From Dyella dinghuensis (GTDB taxonomy: Bacteria > Pseudomonadota > Gammaproteobacteria > Xanthomonadales > Rhodanobacteraceae): a DNA stretch of 64,000 nt. Under the pieces are notes generated by a model. That model was not told where the DNA came from and did no database searches. It was given only the letters and a program-made list of their open reading frames with translations. Shown in pieces: positions 41,958-50,478 of the stretch (its first letter is position 1; each line of letters opens with the position of its first letter). The DNA lies in NCBI RefSeq assembly GCF_003977615.1, contig NZ_RYZR01000008.1, forward strand, positions 186,001 through 250,000. Direction: 5' to 3'. A program made the position numbers and the translations under genes.

Positions 41958-43151
41958 ATGAGCTCCCCCGCTTCAGACGTCCAATCGATCAGCCGCATTC
42001 GGGCGATTCCGATGATTCTGCAGGTGGTCACACGTATCACCGGCATGCGTTTTGCCGCGGTGGCGCGGGTAACCGAGACAACCTGGACGTGTTGCGCGGC
42101 CTACGACCTCATCGACTTCGGCCTAAAACCGGGCGATGAACTGAAGCTTGAAACGACCATATGCAATGAGATTCGCGAGCATCATCAACCCGTAGTGTTC
42201 GGGCACGCCAGCGATCACCCCACGTTTTCCTCTCATCCAACGCCAAAGATGTACGGGTTCGAGAGTTACATCTCCATCCCCATCATGCTGTCGAACGGCG
42301 AGTTTTTTGGAACGCTGTGTGCACTGGATCCGCACGCAGCCGATCTGGATGCTCCCGAAATCGTGGAAAGTATGGAGTTGTTTGCACAATTGATCGCGTT
42401 GAACCTGGATACGGAAGAACGCCTTATCAGCAGCCGCACGGCACTTATTGCTGCGCACGAACGCGCGAAGCTGCGAGAGCATTTCATTGCGGTGCTGGGT
42501 CATGACCTTCGCAATCCTCTGGCTTCCATATCGATCGCCGCTGAGGTGCTCGAGTCGGATTTAAACGATCCGCGGGACCTGCGAAAGGTCGGTCTTATTC
42601 GTGGCAGCTGCAAACGCATGCTTGGATTGATTTCGGACGTCCTGGATTTCGCGCGAGGCGCGTTAGGCGGCGGCATCGATCTTTCGATGGACGAGGCCGA
42701 CGATCTCGCCGACGAATTGCGGCAGGTTGCCTACGAAGTCGACACGGCGCATCCAGGCCATGCAGTAAACATGTCAATGGAACTGACGGAACTGGTGGTA
42801 TGCGATCGCCGCCGCATCGGCCAGCTATTCAGTAACTTGCTGATCAACGCGATAACCCACGGCAACCCCGATACGCCGGTCGATGTTTCGATCCGCAGCG
42901 ACAAGCATCATTTCGAATTGAGCGTCGCCAATAGCGGACCGGCGATCCCGAAGGACATCGCCAAGAAGTTATTCGAGCCCTTCAGTCGCGGCGAGCGCGA
43001 ATCGTCAAGCAAGAAAAGTCTTGGCCTGGGCCTGTACATCGCAGCAGAAATTGCCAAGGCACACGATGGCAAGATCACGGTGTCGTCCAACCAAAGCGAA
43101 GGCACTCGCTTTGTTTTCACGATGCCCAACAAAGCTTCGAAGAAGCGTTGA
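41958..43151 (+). CDS. GAF-domain sensor histidine kinase
   Basis: A 397-residue soluble kinase without transmembrane segments. The GAF domain (about 15-155) contains GMRFAAVARVTETTWTCCAAYD and SYISIPIMLSNGEFFGTLCALD. The dimerisation/phosphoacceptor domain has GHDLRNPLASISIAAEVL (His in the H-box). The ATP domain has NLLINAITHGN (N-box), VANSGPAIP (G1) and SLGLGLYIAAEIAKAHDGKI (G2). No receiver domain or adjacent response-regulator gene is seen, so it is an orphan in this window. ATG 41958 is used; a TTG two codons upstream is unlikely. A small-molecule or bilin ligand for the GAF domain is not predictable. Confidence 0.9.
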   Translation: MSSPASDVQSISRIRAIPMILQVVTRITGMRFAAVARVTETTWTCCAAYDLIDFGLKPGDELKLETTICNEIREHHQPVVFGHASDHPTFSSHPTPKMYGFESYISIPIMLSNGEFFGTLCALDPHAADLDAPEIVESMELFAQLIALNLDTEERLISSRTALIAAHERAKLREHFIAVLGHDLRNPLASISIAAEVLESDLNDPRDLRKVGLIRGSCKRMLGLISDVLDFARGALGGGIDLSMDEADDLADELRQVAYEVDTAHPGHAVNMSMELTELVVCDRRRIGQLFSNLLINAITHGNPDTPVDVSIRSDKHHFELSVANSGPAIPKDIAKKLFEPFSRGERESSSKKSLGLGLYIAAEIAKAHDGKITVSSNQSEGTRFVFTMPNKASKKR

Positions 43152-43214
43152 TCGGCCTGGCAAGTACGCAGGCATGTCGCGTCGTTGTTCGACATGCCTC
43201 CTGCCGCAAACGAC

Positions 43215-44324
43215 TCAGCGTTTGCTCGTGCTCGATGCCGGCGTAGGTCCCGTTGCCGACATATCTTTGACCGCAGGTTTCTTCTCGCCGGTGCCAGGCC
43301 GTGTCCACACCGCCACATAGTCCACCATCATGGGGTGTCCCGGTTCGGTGTCCGCCGTAGGCGTTGGGCGCCCCGACATCGCAAATGAGAAACCGCCGCC
43401 GATGGCAAGATCGAGTATCAGAAAGTAACCGCGCTGATCGGTCAGCTCGCGCCAGGTACTGGCGGGAAGTTGATTTTCACCCACCTGGTTGACCAGCTGA
43501 CCGTCGACGAACCAGCGCAGGCGCTCGGGCGTGATGCTGCGATCCCACTCAAAGGTGTACGTGTGAAACGACACCGTGCATGCCTCATGCGGACACGGCA
43601 GGTGACTGCCGATGCCGAACGGTTCGCCGCAGGGGCCGCCCGGATTCGTGCCGCAGTGAAGAATGCCCCAGACATTGTCCAGTCCGTTGACGTTCTCCAT
43701 GATGTCGAACTCGCCCGCGAGCGGCCACGCGCCATTGGTCCGGTAATTGCTGCCCAGCGCCCAGAACGCAGGCCAATAACCAAGCGCCTTTTGCCCGATC
43801 ACGTCCGGCATTTGTACGCGTGCTTCCAGTCGCAATGCGCCGCCATCGGGCGCCATGAAATTGTCCCTGATCGTTTCGACGCGTCCGGACGTCCACTGAC
43901 CGTTTGCATCGCGCAACGGAATAATCAACAGATGACCCTGCCCATCCAGATGCAGATTGCTTGCATCGGCCGTGAAGCTTTCGATTTCGCTGGTGCCCCA
44001 ATTGACCGGACCGTTCGGATACGAATGGCCCAGGTCGATACGCCAGTTATCGCTCGACGGCGCCGAGCCGGCCGGACCGGAAAAATCGTCGCCCCATACC
44101 AGGTTCCACCCCTGCGGTGTCGGAATGCTGCCGGCGAATACGGTGGTCGATAGCCCCATCAGTGCTGCGACCAGTGCGATCACACGCGCGTCGATGACAC
44201 GACGGTGGCGGCGCTCTAAGCGCTCAGTGGCCGGATGTTTGACGGAAAACGCCTTGATGACATCGAAAAATGACAGCGCGCGGCTGGTAACGACATCGGG
44301 GATTCTTATTTTCTTCTTCTGCAT
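43215..44324 (-). CDS. Glycoside hydrolase family 16 (beta-glucanase type)
   Basis: A 369-residue secreted enzyme. A basic N-terminal extension precedes a hydrophobic segment (RVIALVAALMGLSTTVFA, cleavage near residue 65). The GH16 jelly-roll then follows, with the catalytic motif GEFDIMEN (nucleophile and acid/base Glu flanking Asp), YWPAFWALG upstream, and HTYTFEWDRSITPERLRWFVDGQLV downstream. It would hydrolyse beta-1,3 or mixed-linked glucans or related polysaccharides; the exact substrate is not readable. The long N-terminus before the signal segment is unusual, and a later start is possible. It is convergent with the kinase gene. Confidence 0.88.
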   Translation of the reverse strand: MQKKKIRIPDVVTSRALSFFDVIKAFSVKHPATERLERRHRRVIDARVIALVAALMGLSTTVFAGSIPTPQGWNLVWGDDFSGPAGSAPSSDNWRIDLGHSYPNGPVNWGTSEIESFTADASNLHLDGQGHLLIIPLRDANGQWTSGRVETIRDNFMAPDGGALRLEARVQMPDVIGQKALGYWPAFWALGSNYRTNGAWPLAGEFDIMENVNGLDNVWGILHCGTNPGGPCGEPFGIGSHLPCPHEACTVSFHTYTFEWDRSITPERLRWFVDGQLVNQVGENQLPASTWRELTDQRGYFLILDLAIGGGFSFAMSGRPTPTADTEPGHPMMVDYVAVWTRPGTGEKKPAVKDMSATGPTPASSTSKR

Positions 44325-44622
44325 GAGCACTCGGACCTGTACAGGCGTCACTAACCGCCGACTGCCATTAATACAGGAAAACGGCGGCAAATGGGCTTAT
44401 TCACTGCTTCGGCCCGCCGTCGCAAATCTGTAGGAAAGTCTCAAATTCGAAGATGGACCGGGGCTCGATCGCATTTGACACGTCTAAATCGCGCCGCGTC
44501 ACATTCGTGAAGACAGGCCCCTATGGATCAGCGATCGACGCCCTAACAAGGTTCATGGACGCACTGACACCGCGATAACGGCGAGAGGTGTTGAATGCGC
44601 ACACCAATGGGAGGGTTTGCTC

Positions 44623-45066
44623 ATGAAGATGCGACTCAGCAATGTGGCAGCAAGTGGTGTGGCGATCGTCTTCTGTCTTGCCTGCACTGCAGGCCATGCA
44701 CAGGATATCGGCGGCCTCGGTAACAAGCTTGGCGGCATGATGCCCGGCAGTTCCATGCAATCGGGAAGCATGGGCAATGTTGCGGGTCTTCTGCAGTACT
44801 GCGTAAAGAATAACTACCTCGGCGGCGCTTCCGGCGCGTCGGGTATCCAGAGCCAATTGCTCGGAAAGATGCACGGTCAATCCAGCACCCCACCCACCAG
44901 TGATCCGGGTTACACGAGTGGTGCGAACGGCATCCTTCAGGGCGGCAACGGCAAGACCATGGACCTGTCCAGCGTCGGCGGCGGATCGAGCGACATGAAG
45001 TCGAAGATCACCACCAAGGTGTGCGATTCCGTGTTGAAGCAAGGCAAGTCGTTTGCGGGTATGTAG
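44623..45066 (+). CDS. DUF2501 exported small protein
   Basis: A 147-residue protein with a signal peptide (about 1-27, cleaved after GHAQ) and a glycine/serine/methionine-rich mature part beginning DIGGLGNKLGGMMPGSSMQSGSMGN. LLQYCVKNNYLGG and TTKVCDSVLKQGKSFAGM carry two cysteines that could form a disulfide. The layout matches the DUF2501 (YjjA-like) periplasmic family of unknown function. ATG 44623 follows GGGAGGG; a rho-independent terminator follows the gene. Confidence 0.82.
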   Translation: MKMRLSNVAASGVAIVFCLACTAGHAQDIGGLGNKLGGMMPGSSMQSGSMGNVAGLLQYCVKNNYLGGASGASGIQSQLLGKMHGQSSTPPTSDPGYTSGANGILQGGNGKTMDLSSVGGGSSDMKSKITTKVCDSVLKQGKSFAGM

Positions 45067-45081
45067 TCGACTATCGATGCA

Positions 45082-45118
45082 AAGAATGGCAGCTCCCTGT
45101 GCGCTGCCATTCTTGTTT
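45082..45118 (+). terminator. Terminator of the DUF2501 gene
   Basis: A 12-bp perfect stem (45082-45093 with 45103-45114) with loop TCCCTGTGC and a GTTT tail, 16 bases after the stop codon. Confidence 0.8.
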
Positions 45119-45168
45119 ACATGGGTTGGATGAATCAGCGTCCGTCTTGAAGACATCGCACATGCTGG

Positions 45169-45210
45169 TTGATTCTAAGTTCAATAGTTCATATAATTAG
45201 AACTATTGAA
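45169..45210 (+). promoter_or_regulatory. Promoter and operator 1 of the SDR/monooxygenase unit
   Basis: TTGATT (45169-45174), 17-base spacer, TATAAT (45192-45197). A perfect 11-bp inverted repeat TTCAATAGTTC/GAACTATTGAA (45180-45190 with 45200-45210, 9-base centre) covers the spacer and the -10 element. A closely similar repeat lies over the promoter of the second SDR gene at the same register, so a repressor bound here would block RNA polymerase. Confidence 0.85.
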
Positions 45211-45240
45211 TAGCCCCACATTCACTCAGGAAAGACATCC

Positions 45241-45990
45241 ATGGATAGGTTGATAGGCAAAGTCGCCGTCGTCACTGGCGGATCGCGCGGCATTGGCGCC
45301 GTTGTTGCCAGCACGCTCGCTTCTCAGGGCGCTGCGGTGGCGATCGTTTACAAAAGCAACGCCGAACAGGCACAAGCGGTAGTCGACAAGATCGCGACTG
45401 CCGGAGGCAGCGCTGTTTCCTTCGCTGCTGACGTGACAGACCGCTCGGCGGTGGATAGCGTTATCGAGGCGATCGTGAAGCGCTTCGGCCATATCGACAT
45501 TCTCGTCAACAATGCCGGCATCTTCGAATCCAGCCCTTTTGGAAATATCGATGCAGCGCTGGTGCAGCGTGTTTTCAGCGCAAACATGGATAGCGTGCTG
45601 AACATGACGCAAGCATGCGTGCCGCATTTTCCGGCGTCCGGCGGACGCATCGTCAATGTGTCTACCAACCTGATCTATTCGCCACGCCCGGGCACCAGCA
45701 TCTACTCGGCGAGCAAGGCGGCCGTTTCAGTACTCACACACGCTTTCGCCAAGGAATTGGGTGCGCGCGGTATTACGGTCAATGCCGTCGCTCCATCCAT
45801 GACCGACACCGATATGGCAGCCGCGACGCCTGAAGCACGTCGCCAGCAAGTGATCGCCAACACGCCTGCTGGACGCATCGGCGTGCCGGCCGATATTGCA
45901 GACGTGATCGCCTTCCTTGCATCTGACGAGTCCCGCTGGATAACTGGGCGCACACTGCTGACGGATGGCGGCCTGACCGACGCTCTTTGA
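45241..45990 (+). CDS. SDR family oxidoreductase 1
   Basis: A 249-residue short-chain dehydrogenase. Cofactor motif TGGSRGIG, NNAG motif in DILVNNAGIFESS, catalytic Ser in IVNVSTNLIYSPRPG, and Tyr/Lys in SIYSASKAAVSVLTHAFAKELG. The C-terminal segment WITGRTLLTDGGLTDAL is complete. The role is probably NAD(P)H-linked reduction or oxidation of a small carbonyl or alcohol; substrate unknown. AGGAAAG precedes ATG 45241. A monooxygenase-like gene follows after 14 bases, making a two-gene unit under operator 1. Confidence 0.9.
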   Translation: MDRLIGKVAVVTGGSRGIGAVVASTLASQGAAVAIVYKSNAEQAQAVVDKIATAGGSAVSFAADVTDRSAVDSVIEAIVKRFGHIDILVNNAGIFESSPFGNIDAALVQRVFSANMDSVLNMTQACVPHFPASGGRIVNVSTNLIYSPRPGTSIYSASKAAVSVLTHAFAKELGARGITVNAVAPSMTDTDMAAATPEARRQQVIANTPAGRIGVPADIADVIAFLASDESRWITGRTLLTDGGLTDAL

Positions 45991-46004
45991 GCAGGTGCAT
46001 CGCC

Positions 46005-46295
46005 GTGTATGTTCTTACCGTGCAACTGAGCATCAAGCGTGAACAGGTCGAAGACTTCCTGCGCGAACTGTCTGCGCTACGTGCCTTGATCGAACGCGAA
46101 CCCGACTGCCTGCGTTTTGATGTCCTGCAGGACGCCGCATGCCCCGAGTCCATCATGTTGGTCGAGGCGTGGACCAGTCGCGACTACTTCGAGCAGGTGC
46201 AGCTGAAACGCCCCTACTACACGCCCTATCTGGCGCGCGTGCAGCCCACGTGGGCGAAAGATCGCCGCATGCAGCATTGGCATGCCATCACTTGA
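46005..46295 (+). CDS. Antibiotic biosynthesis monooxygenase (ABM) domain protein
   Basis: A 96-residue protein, probable start GTG 46005 (MYVLTVQLSIK), with a single ABM ferredoxin-like fold: VEDFLRELSALRALIEREPDCLRFDVLQDAACPESIMLVEAWTSRDYFEQVQ. Family members act as cofactor-free monooxygenases on quinone or heme-like substrates, or as YgiN-type quinol oxygenases. It follows SDR 1 by 14 bases and shares its promoter. It is convergent with the ArsR-type regulator gene. Confidence 0.82.
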   Translation: MYVLTVQLSIKREQVEDFLRELSALRALIEREPDCLRFDVLQDAACPESIMLVEAWTSRDYFEQVQLKRPYYTPYLARVQPTWAKDRRMQHWHAIT

Positions 46296-46346
46296 ACGAA
46301 CCCATCGGCGCTGCTCGTGCAGCGGTGATTTTCTTGGCTGAAACGC

Positions 46347-46724
46347 TCAGCTCGCCTTTCTGCCCGCCGACTTCTTCAGCTTGGCTTCGCGAACGCGGCC
46401 GGCCGCCTGCAGCTGATGCGCCTTCATGATGGTGGAAATCAGATCTGGGAAACGCTGCTCGATCTCCGCGCAGCGCGTGGTATTGCGCATCTCCACGCCC
46501 TGCCGCTCGCTTCGAATCAATCCCGCCTCGCGCAGTGCCCGGAAGTGCTGGGAAAGCGTAGATTTGGGAATGTCCCGATCGCTGATCTTCAGGAAGTTGG
46601 AGCAGGTGGCGCCGCTTGAAATCGCCAACTCGGCATAAATGGCAGCACGCACCGGATCGGAGAGGGCGTGCAGGATGCCTTCGACGGTGATGTCTTCGAT
46701 GGATGGATGGATCAGCGGCCTCAT
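46347..46724 (-). CDS. ArsR-type winged-helix repressor
   Basis: A 125-residue regulator with a compact winged-helix domain: GILHALSDPVRAAIYAEL, then the recognition helix region PKSTLSQHFRALREAGLIRSERQGVEMRN, and a Lys/Arg-rich tail. The metal-binding ELCVCD motif of ArsR is absent, so it probably senses an organic ligand or thiol state. It is divergent from SDR 2 across 110 bases that contain operator 2, which is also placed to affect its own promoter. With operator 1 upstream of SDR 1 this gives a local regulon. Confidence 0.85.
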   Translation of the reverse strand: MRPLIHPSIEDITVEGILHALSDPVRAAIYAELAISSGATCSNFLKISDRDIPKSTLSQHFRALREAGLIRSERQGVEMRNTTRCAEIEQRFPDLISTIMKAHQLQAAGRVREAKLKKSAGRKAS

Positions 46725-46744
46725 GGCGCCATTTTAGCAGCCCC

Positions 46745-46786
46745 TTGACAATTAGTTCTATAGTTCATATGTTGCGAACTACGGAA
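46745..46786 (+). promoter_or_regulatory. Promoter and operator 2 (SDR 2 / ArsR-type regulator)
   Basis: TTGACA (46745-46750), 17-base spacer, TATGTT (46768-46773). The dyad TTCTATAGTTC ... GAACTACGGAA (46756-46766 and 46776-46786, 9-base centre) matches operator 1 at 10 of 11 and 9 of 11 arm positions and lies at exactly the same distance from the -10 element. Confidence 0.82.
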
Positions 46787-46834
46787 GTTTAGAACCGATT
46801 CAGCCCACCCATCCCTCAAAAGTCAGGAATCGTC

Positions 46835-47581
46835 ATGAGTAAGCTCAAAGGTAAAGTCGCCCTCGTTACCGGCGCATCCAAAGGCATCGGCGCCGCTATC
46901 GCCAAGTCCCTCGCTGCGGAAGGCGCATCCGTGGTCGTAAATTACGCCTCCAGCAAAGCCGGTGCCGAAGCCGTCGTGGCCGAAATCGAGAAGGCTGGCG
47001 GTAAAGCCATCGCCGTGGGCGGCAGCGTCGCCAAAGCGGCGGAAGCCCAGGCGCTGGTCGATACCGCCGTCAAGCATTTCGGCCGCCTCGATATTCTCGT
47101 GAACAACTCCGGTGTCTATGAATTTGCACCGCTGGAAGAGATCACCGAGGAGCATTTCAACAAGCAGTTCAACGTCAACGTGCTTGGTCTTCTGCTGACG
47201 ACCAAGGCCGCCGCGAAGCATCTTGGCGAAGGCGCCAGCATCATCAATATCGGTTCGCTCGTATCGCGCATCACGCCTCCGGGCAGTGCCGTGTACACCG
47301 CGACGAAGGGCGCTGTCGATGCCATCACCGGTGTGCTGTCGCTGGAACTTGGCCCGCGCAAGATTCGCGTGAATGCCTTGAACCCCGGCATGGTGGAAAC
47401 CGAAGGCACACACACTGCCGGTTTTATCGGCTCGGATTTTCATACCCACGCTACAGCGCAAACTCCGCTGGGACGCATCGGCCAACCGAATGACATCGCA
47501 TCGATCGCTGTGTTCCTGGCCTCCGATGACTCCTACTGGTTGAGCGGCCAACAGTTATACGCGAGCGGCGGTATGCGCTGA
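46835..47581 (+). CDS. SDR family oxidoreductase 2
   Basis: A 248-residue short-chain dehydrogenase: TGASKGIG cofactor motif, DILVNNSGVYEF, catalytic Ser in INIGSLVSRITPPG, Tyr/Lys in AVYTATKGAVDAITGVLSLELG, and a C-terminal SGQQLYASGGMR. It is about as related to SDR 1 as typical SDR paralogues, and resembles glucose-1-dehydrogenase/FabG-like enzymes. CAGGAAT precedes ATG 46835. It is under operator 2 and ends at a terminator. Substrate unknown. Confidence 0.9.
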   Translation: MSKLKGKVALVTGASKGIGAAIAKSLAAEGASVVVNYASSKAGAEAVVAEIEKAGGKAIAVGGSVAKAAEAQALVDTAVKHFGRLDILVNNSGVYEFAPLEEITEEHFNKQFNVNVLGLLLTTKAAAKHLGEGASIINIGSLVSRITPPGSAVYTATKGAVDAITGVLSLELGPRKIRVNALNPGMVETEGTHTAGFIGSDFHTHATAQTPLGRIGQPNDIASIAVFLASDDSYWLSGQQLYASGGMR

Positions 47582-47604
47582 TCGATTTGCTTGCTTGATG
47601 CAAT

Positions 47605-47638
47605 GAAGCGCATTCGCCAGCGAATGCGCTTCTCTCTT
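47605..47638 (+). terminator. Terminator of SDR 2
   Basis: A 12-bp perfect stem (47605-47616 with 47621-47632), 4-base loop CCAG, and a T/C-rich tail TCTCTT, 24 bases after the stop. Confidence 0.8.
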
Positions 47639-47676
47639 ATACGGTAAATGGTTTTCCGCCGACGCCGATTTCACCA

Positions 47677-48639
47677 TCAGGCAGAAGATGTCGAACGGTG
47701 ATGCGTCGATTGCCTGATCAAATCCGCAACGTGATCGGGCTGTGTCACAAGAATCATGTGACCGCCACCTTCCATCACATGCAAATTTCCATTCGGTAAA
47801 GCGGCGACGAGTTGTTCGCCATGCGTTTCATGGTTCAACACGGCGTCTTGCCGCCCGAATATCACGCTCACAGGGATCGTCAGTGTTGGATAAGAAGGCG
47901 GAATCGCAGCCATCTCGCGCGAAATGGCAACCATGTCCTTGCACGCAGCAGAGAACGCCCAGGGTCGAAGTCCGAGCACAGCACCGCCTGACGTATCGAA
48001 GCTTTCCACGGCGGCTTCCGGTGCGAACACCGCCTTGAGTGACTCGCGATGAATCAGCTTGCCGATCGGTGCACTGAACATCCACGCGACCATCCATTGC
48101 ACCAGCGGCGACTTGATGCGCAGGATCTTCAATCCGTTCGGCGGTGCGCGCTCTACGTTGCTCAGTGGTGCGATAAGAGCAAGCGCGCGCACGCAGTCCG
48201 GGTGATCGATGGCTAACGCCAACGACAGCGCACCGCCCATGGAATGCCCAACCACGGTCGGTTGCCCAAGATGTAGTTTGCGGATGAGTTGTGCGATAAG
48301 CGCGGCCTGCGCACGCATGCTCGGGTGTTCACCCGAACGCATAGTCGAATAACCGCAGCCGGGCCGATCCACCGCAACGACACGATGATCGACCGACAAT
48401 CGTTCGATCAATGCGTAGAAGTTGCGCAAATTGCCCGCCAGACCGTGCACCATGACGATGACGGGTCCCGCGCCGCGATCCACGAAATGCAATCGCGCGC
48501 CGTCGACGTCCACGAACGTGCCGATGGGCGGCACCAGCTTTTCCGCATATCGTGCCGCCAACAGCGTGAAAAACATCAGCCCTGCACTCAGCAAAACCAA
48601 CGCGCCAATAACCGCGACAACGACCCATCCGATGATCAT
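47677..48639 (-). CDS. Membrane-anchored alpha/beta hydrolase
   Basis: A 320-residue protein with an N-terminal membrane anchor (about 4-28) and an alpha/beta-hydrolase fold. The oxyanion region is VMVHGLAGNLRNF, the nucleophile elbow GHSMGGALSLALA, the acid Asp in IFGRQDAVLN, and the His in MEGGGHMILVTQP. Such proteins include esterases, lipases and related hydrolases; the substrate is not readable. It is convergent with SDR 2 and is followed upstream by a gene-poor stretch. Confidence 0.88.
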   Translation of the reverse strand: MIIGWVVVAVIGALVLLSAGLMFFTLLAARYAEKLVPPIGTFVDVDGARLHFVDRGAGPVIVMVHGLAGNLRNFYALIERLSVDHRVVAVDRPGCGYSTMRSGEHPSMRAQAALIAQLIRKLHLGQPTVVGHSMGGALSLALAIDHPDCVRALALIAPLSNVERAPPNGLKILRIKSPLVQWMVAWMFSAPIGKLIHRESLKAVFAPEAAVESFDTSGGAVLGLRPWAFSAACKDMVAISREMAAIPPSYPTLTIPVSVIFGRQDAVLNHETHGEQLVAALPNGNLHVMEGGGHMILVTQPDHVADLIRQSTHHRSTSSA

Positions 48640-49232
48640 CCCGCTCTCTTCGTTTTTCTACTGATATCAGTGGAAAAGTTTAGAGCACGGATCTTTCTTC
48701 GCGTGACGTCGTGCCTGCATGCGCAGGACACCACGCCCCCAAGCATTCAATGCGACTTCTATTGGCGACGCATCGTGCCGTCGCCAATACCTAGGCAGAG
48801 CCGGGGATGGGTCGGCGATATCTGCGCCCGGACATGCAACGGACTAGCGCCCTTCTCTCGCGGCGACAAAACAGTCTGAACACCCTGCGGCGAGTGGGCA
48901 ATCAGGCCACCCATCGCCGTCCGATGAAGGAATGGAAGAACCCAGGACGAGCGCATAGCAATCTCCGAAGGCACTTGATGTGAGCTCAAGATAGGAGCGT
49001 TGGATCGCTTGGAAAAGCGACATATCTGCAAGCCAGACTTGAGCTTTATTCAACCAAAATCGTCATAAACCAACCCTTCAAAGCGTGCCAGGCCCGACCT
49101 GCGCCGCTGTCACAACTCCTACACACTGGCCGCTTTGCCCCCCATATTCGGCCCGCTTGCCCTCCCCGCCACACGCCGCTTGCGGGACAGTGCCTGCATA
49201 CGGCACCGCAGGGTGCGAGGGGAGGGTTCAAC
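48640..49232. other. Gene-poor stretch before the beta-helix cluster
   Basis: A 593-base gap between divergent genes. On the minus strand a 65-codon frame (48759-48956) has GGAG 7 bases before its ATG, and an overlapping frame 48844-49053 also exists. Neither shows a known domain, membrane segment or clear codon pattern, so neither is called. The last 150 bases should hold the promoter of the beta-helix gene; no consensus pair was found. Confidence 0.4.
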
Positions 49233-50468
49233 ATGCGCAAGACCACCACGCTGATCGCTGCGGCGTTGCTCCTGGCCGGCTGCGGCCACCAGGAAGCGGC
49301 TCAGCAAAGCCAGACCGATCAGTCGTTCGAGAGCAAGCTCGAGCAACAACTGCTCGATGCGAAGCCGGGCAGCGTCATCGACATTCCCGCCGGCCATTAC
49401 TCGTTGAAGCGCGGCCTCAGCTTGCGCACCGATGGCGTCACCATTCGCGGCGCCGGTATGGACAAGACCGTGTTGTCGTTCAAGGGTCAGGTGGTCGGCC
49501 CCGAAGGTTTGCTGGTGAATGCGAACGACTTCACCATCGAAAACCTCGCCATCGAAGACACAATGGGCGATGCGCTGAAGATCAATCAGGGCAAGAACAT
49601 CACCATCCATGGTGTTCGCGTCGAATGGACCGGCGGCCCGAGCAGCACCAACGGTGCGTACGGTCTCTATCCGGTAAAGACGCAGAACACGCTGATCGAA
49701 GACTCCGTGGTGATCGGCGCGTCGGATGCCGGCATCTATGTCGGGCAATCCAACAACATCGTGGTGCGCCGCAACCGCGCCGAGCAGAACGTGGCCGGCA
49801 TCGAAATCGAAAACTCGGTAAATGCAGACGTTTACGACAACACCGCCACGAAGAACACCGGTGGCATTCTCGTTTTCAACATGCCGAATTTGTCGCAGGC
49901 CGGACACGCGTCGCGCGTTTTCCATAACAAAGTGGTGGCCAACAACACCGCCAACTTCGCCAAGAAAGGCGCTGCCGTGGCGAGCGTTCCGGCGGGCTCG
50001 GGCGTGGTCATCAACTCCAACGACAAGGTGGAGATTTTCGACAACGACATCAGCGACAGCCAGACCGCCAGCATCATCATTTCCAGCTACTTCTCGACGA
50101 ACTACTACAACACGCGCGGTGTAGCGGCAGACTACAACCCGTATCCGAAAGGCATCTTCGTATACGGCAACCGCATTACGGGCGGCGGCGATTCCCCGGA
50201 CGGTTTGAAGCTCAAGACGCTGAAAACAGCCGTTTACGGTCTAAGCGGGAAATTCCCGGACGTGCTGTGGGATGGCTACGCCGATCCGAAGGATCTGGTG
50301 AATGGCCTGCCGCCAGCCGACGATCGCATCTGTCTGCAGGACGTCAACGGCGTCATCAACGCGGACGGGCCGAACGAATACAAGAATCCGAGTACGGACA
50401 TGAAACCCTTCCAGTGCACCTTGCCGAAGCTGCCGCCGGTTGTGCTGAATCCGGAACCGAAAGTCTGA
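49233..50468 (+). CDS. Parallel beta-helix repeat lipoprotein
   Basis: A 411-residue lipoprotein with lipobox LAGC (Cys17) after a short signal peptide. The mature part is a right-handed parallel beta-helix, with repeated short strands such as VTIRGAGMDKTVLSF, FTIENLAIEDT, ITIHGVRVEW, TLIEDSVVIGASDAGIYVGQS, IVVRRNRAEQNVAGIEIENS and DVYDNTATKNTGGILVFN (about residues 65-245). It ends with a Pro-rich tail. From memory, this matches a TIGRFAM-type family that regularly pairs with the next gene. Beta-helix proteins often bind or cleave polymers, but no catalytic residues are evident. RBS GGGGAGGG precedes ATG 49233. It is the first gene of a four-gene co-directional cluster. Confidence 0.85.
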   Translation: MRKTTTLIAAALLLAGCGHQEAAQQSQTDQSFESKLEQQLLDAKPGSVIDIPAGHYSLKRGLSLRTDGVTIRGAGMDKTVLSFKGQVVGPEGLLVNANDFTIENLAIEDTMGDALKINQGKNITIHGVRVEWTGGPSSTNGAYGLYPVKTQNTLIEDSVVIGASDAGIYVGQSNNIVVRRNRAEQNVAGIEIENSVNADVYDNTATKNTGGILVFNMPNLSQAGHASRVFHNKVVANNTANFAKKGAAVASVPAGSGVVINSNDKVEIFDNDISDSQTASIIISSYFSTNYYNTRGVAADYNPYPKGIFVYGNRITGGGDSPDGLKLKTLKTAVYGLSGKFPDVLWDGYADPKDLVNGLPPADDRICLQDVNGVINADGPNEYKNPSTDMKPFQCTLPKLPPVVLNPEPKV

Positions 50469-50478
50469 GAATGTGCTG

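Noticed and set aside
46725-46745. A minus-strand promoter (CTAAAAT) for the ArsR-type gene
   Set aside because: A -10-like hexamer is present but no acceptable -35 at 16-18 bases, so it is not listed as a feature.
48759-49053. Two overlapping small minus-strand ORFs (65 and 69 codons)
   Set aside because: One has a decent GGAG, but neither shows a domain, signal or membrane segment; coding is unproven.
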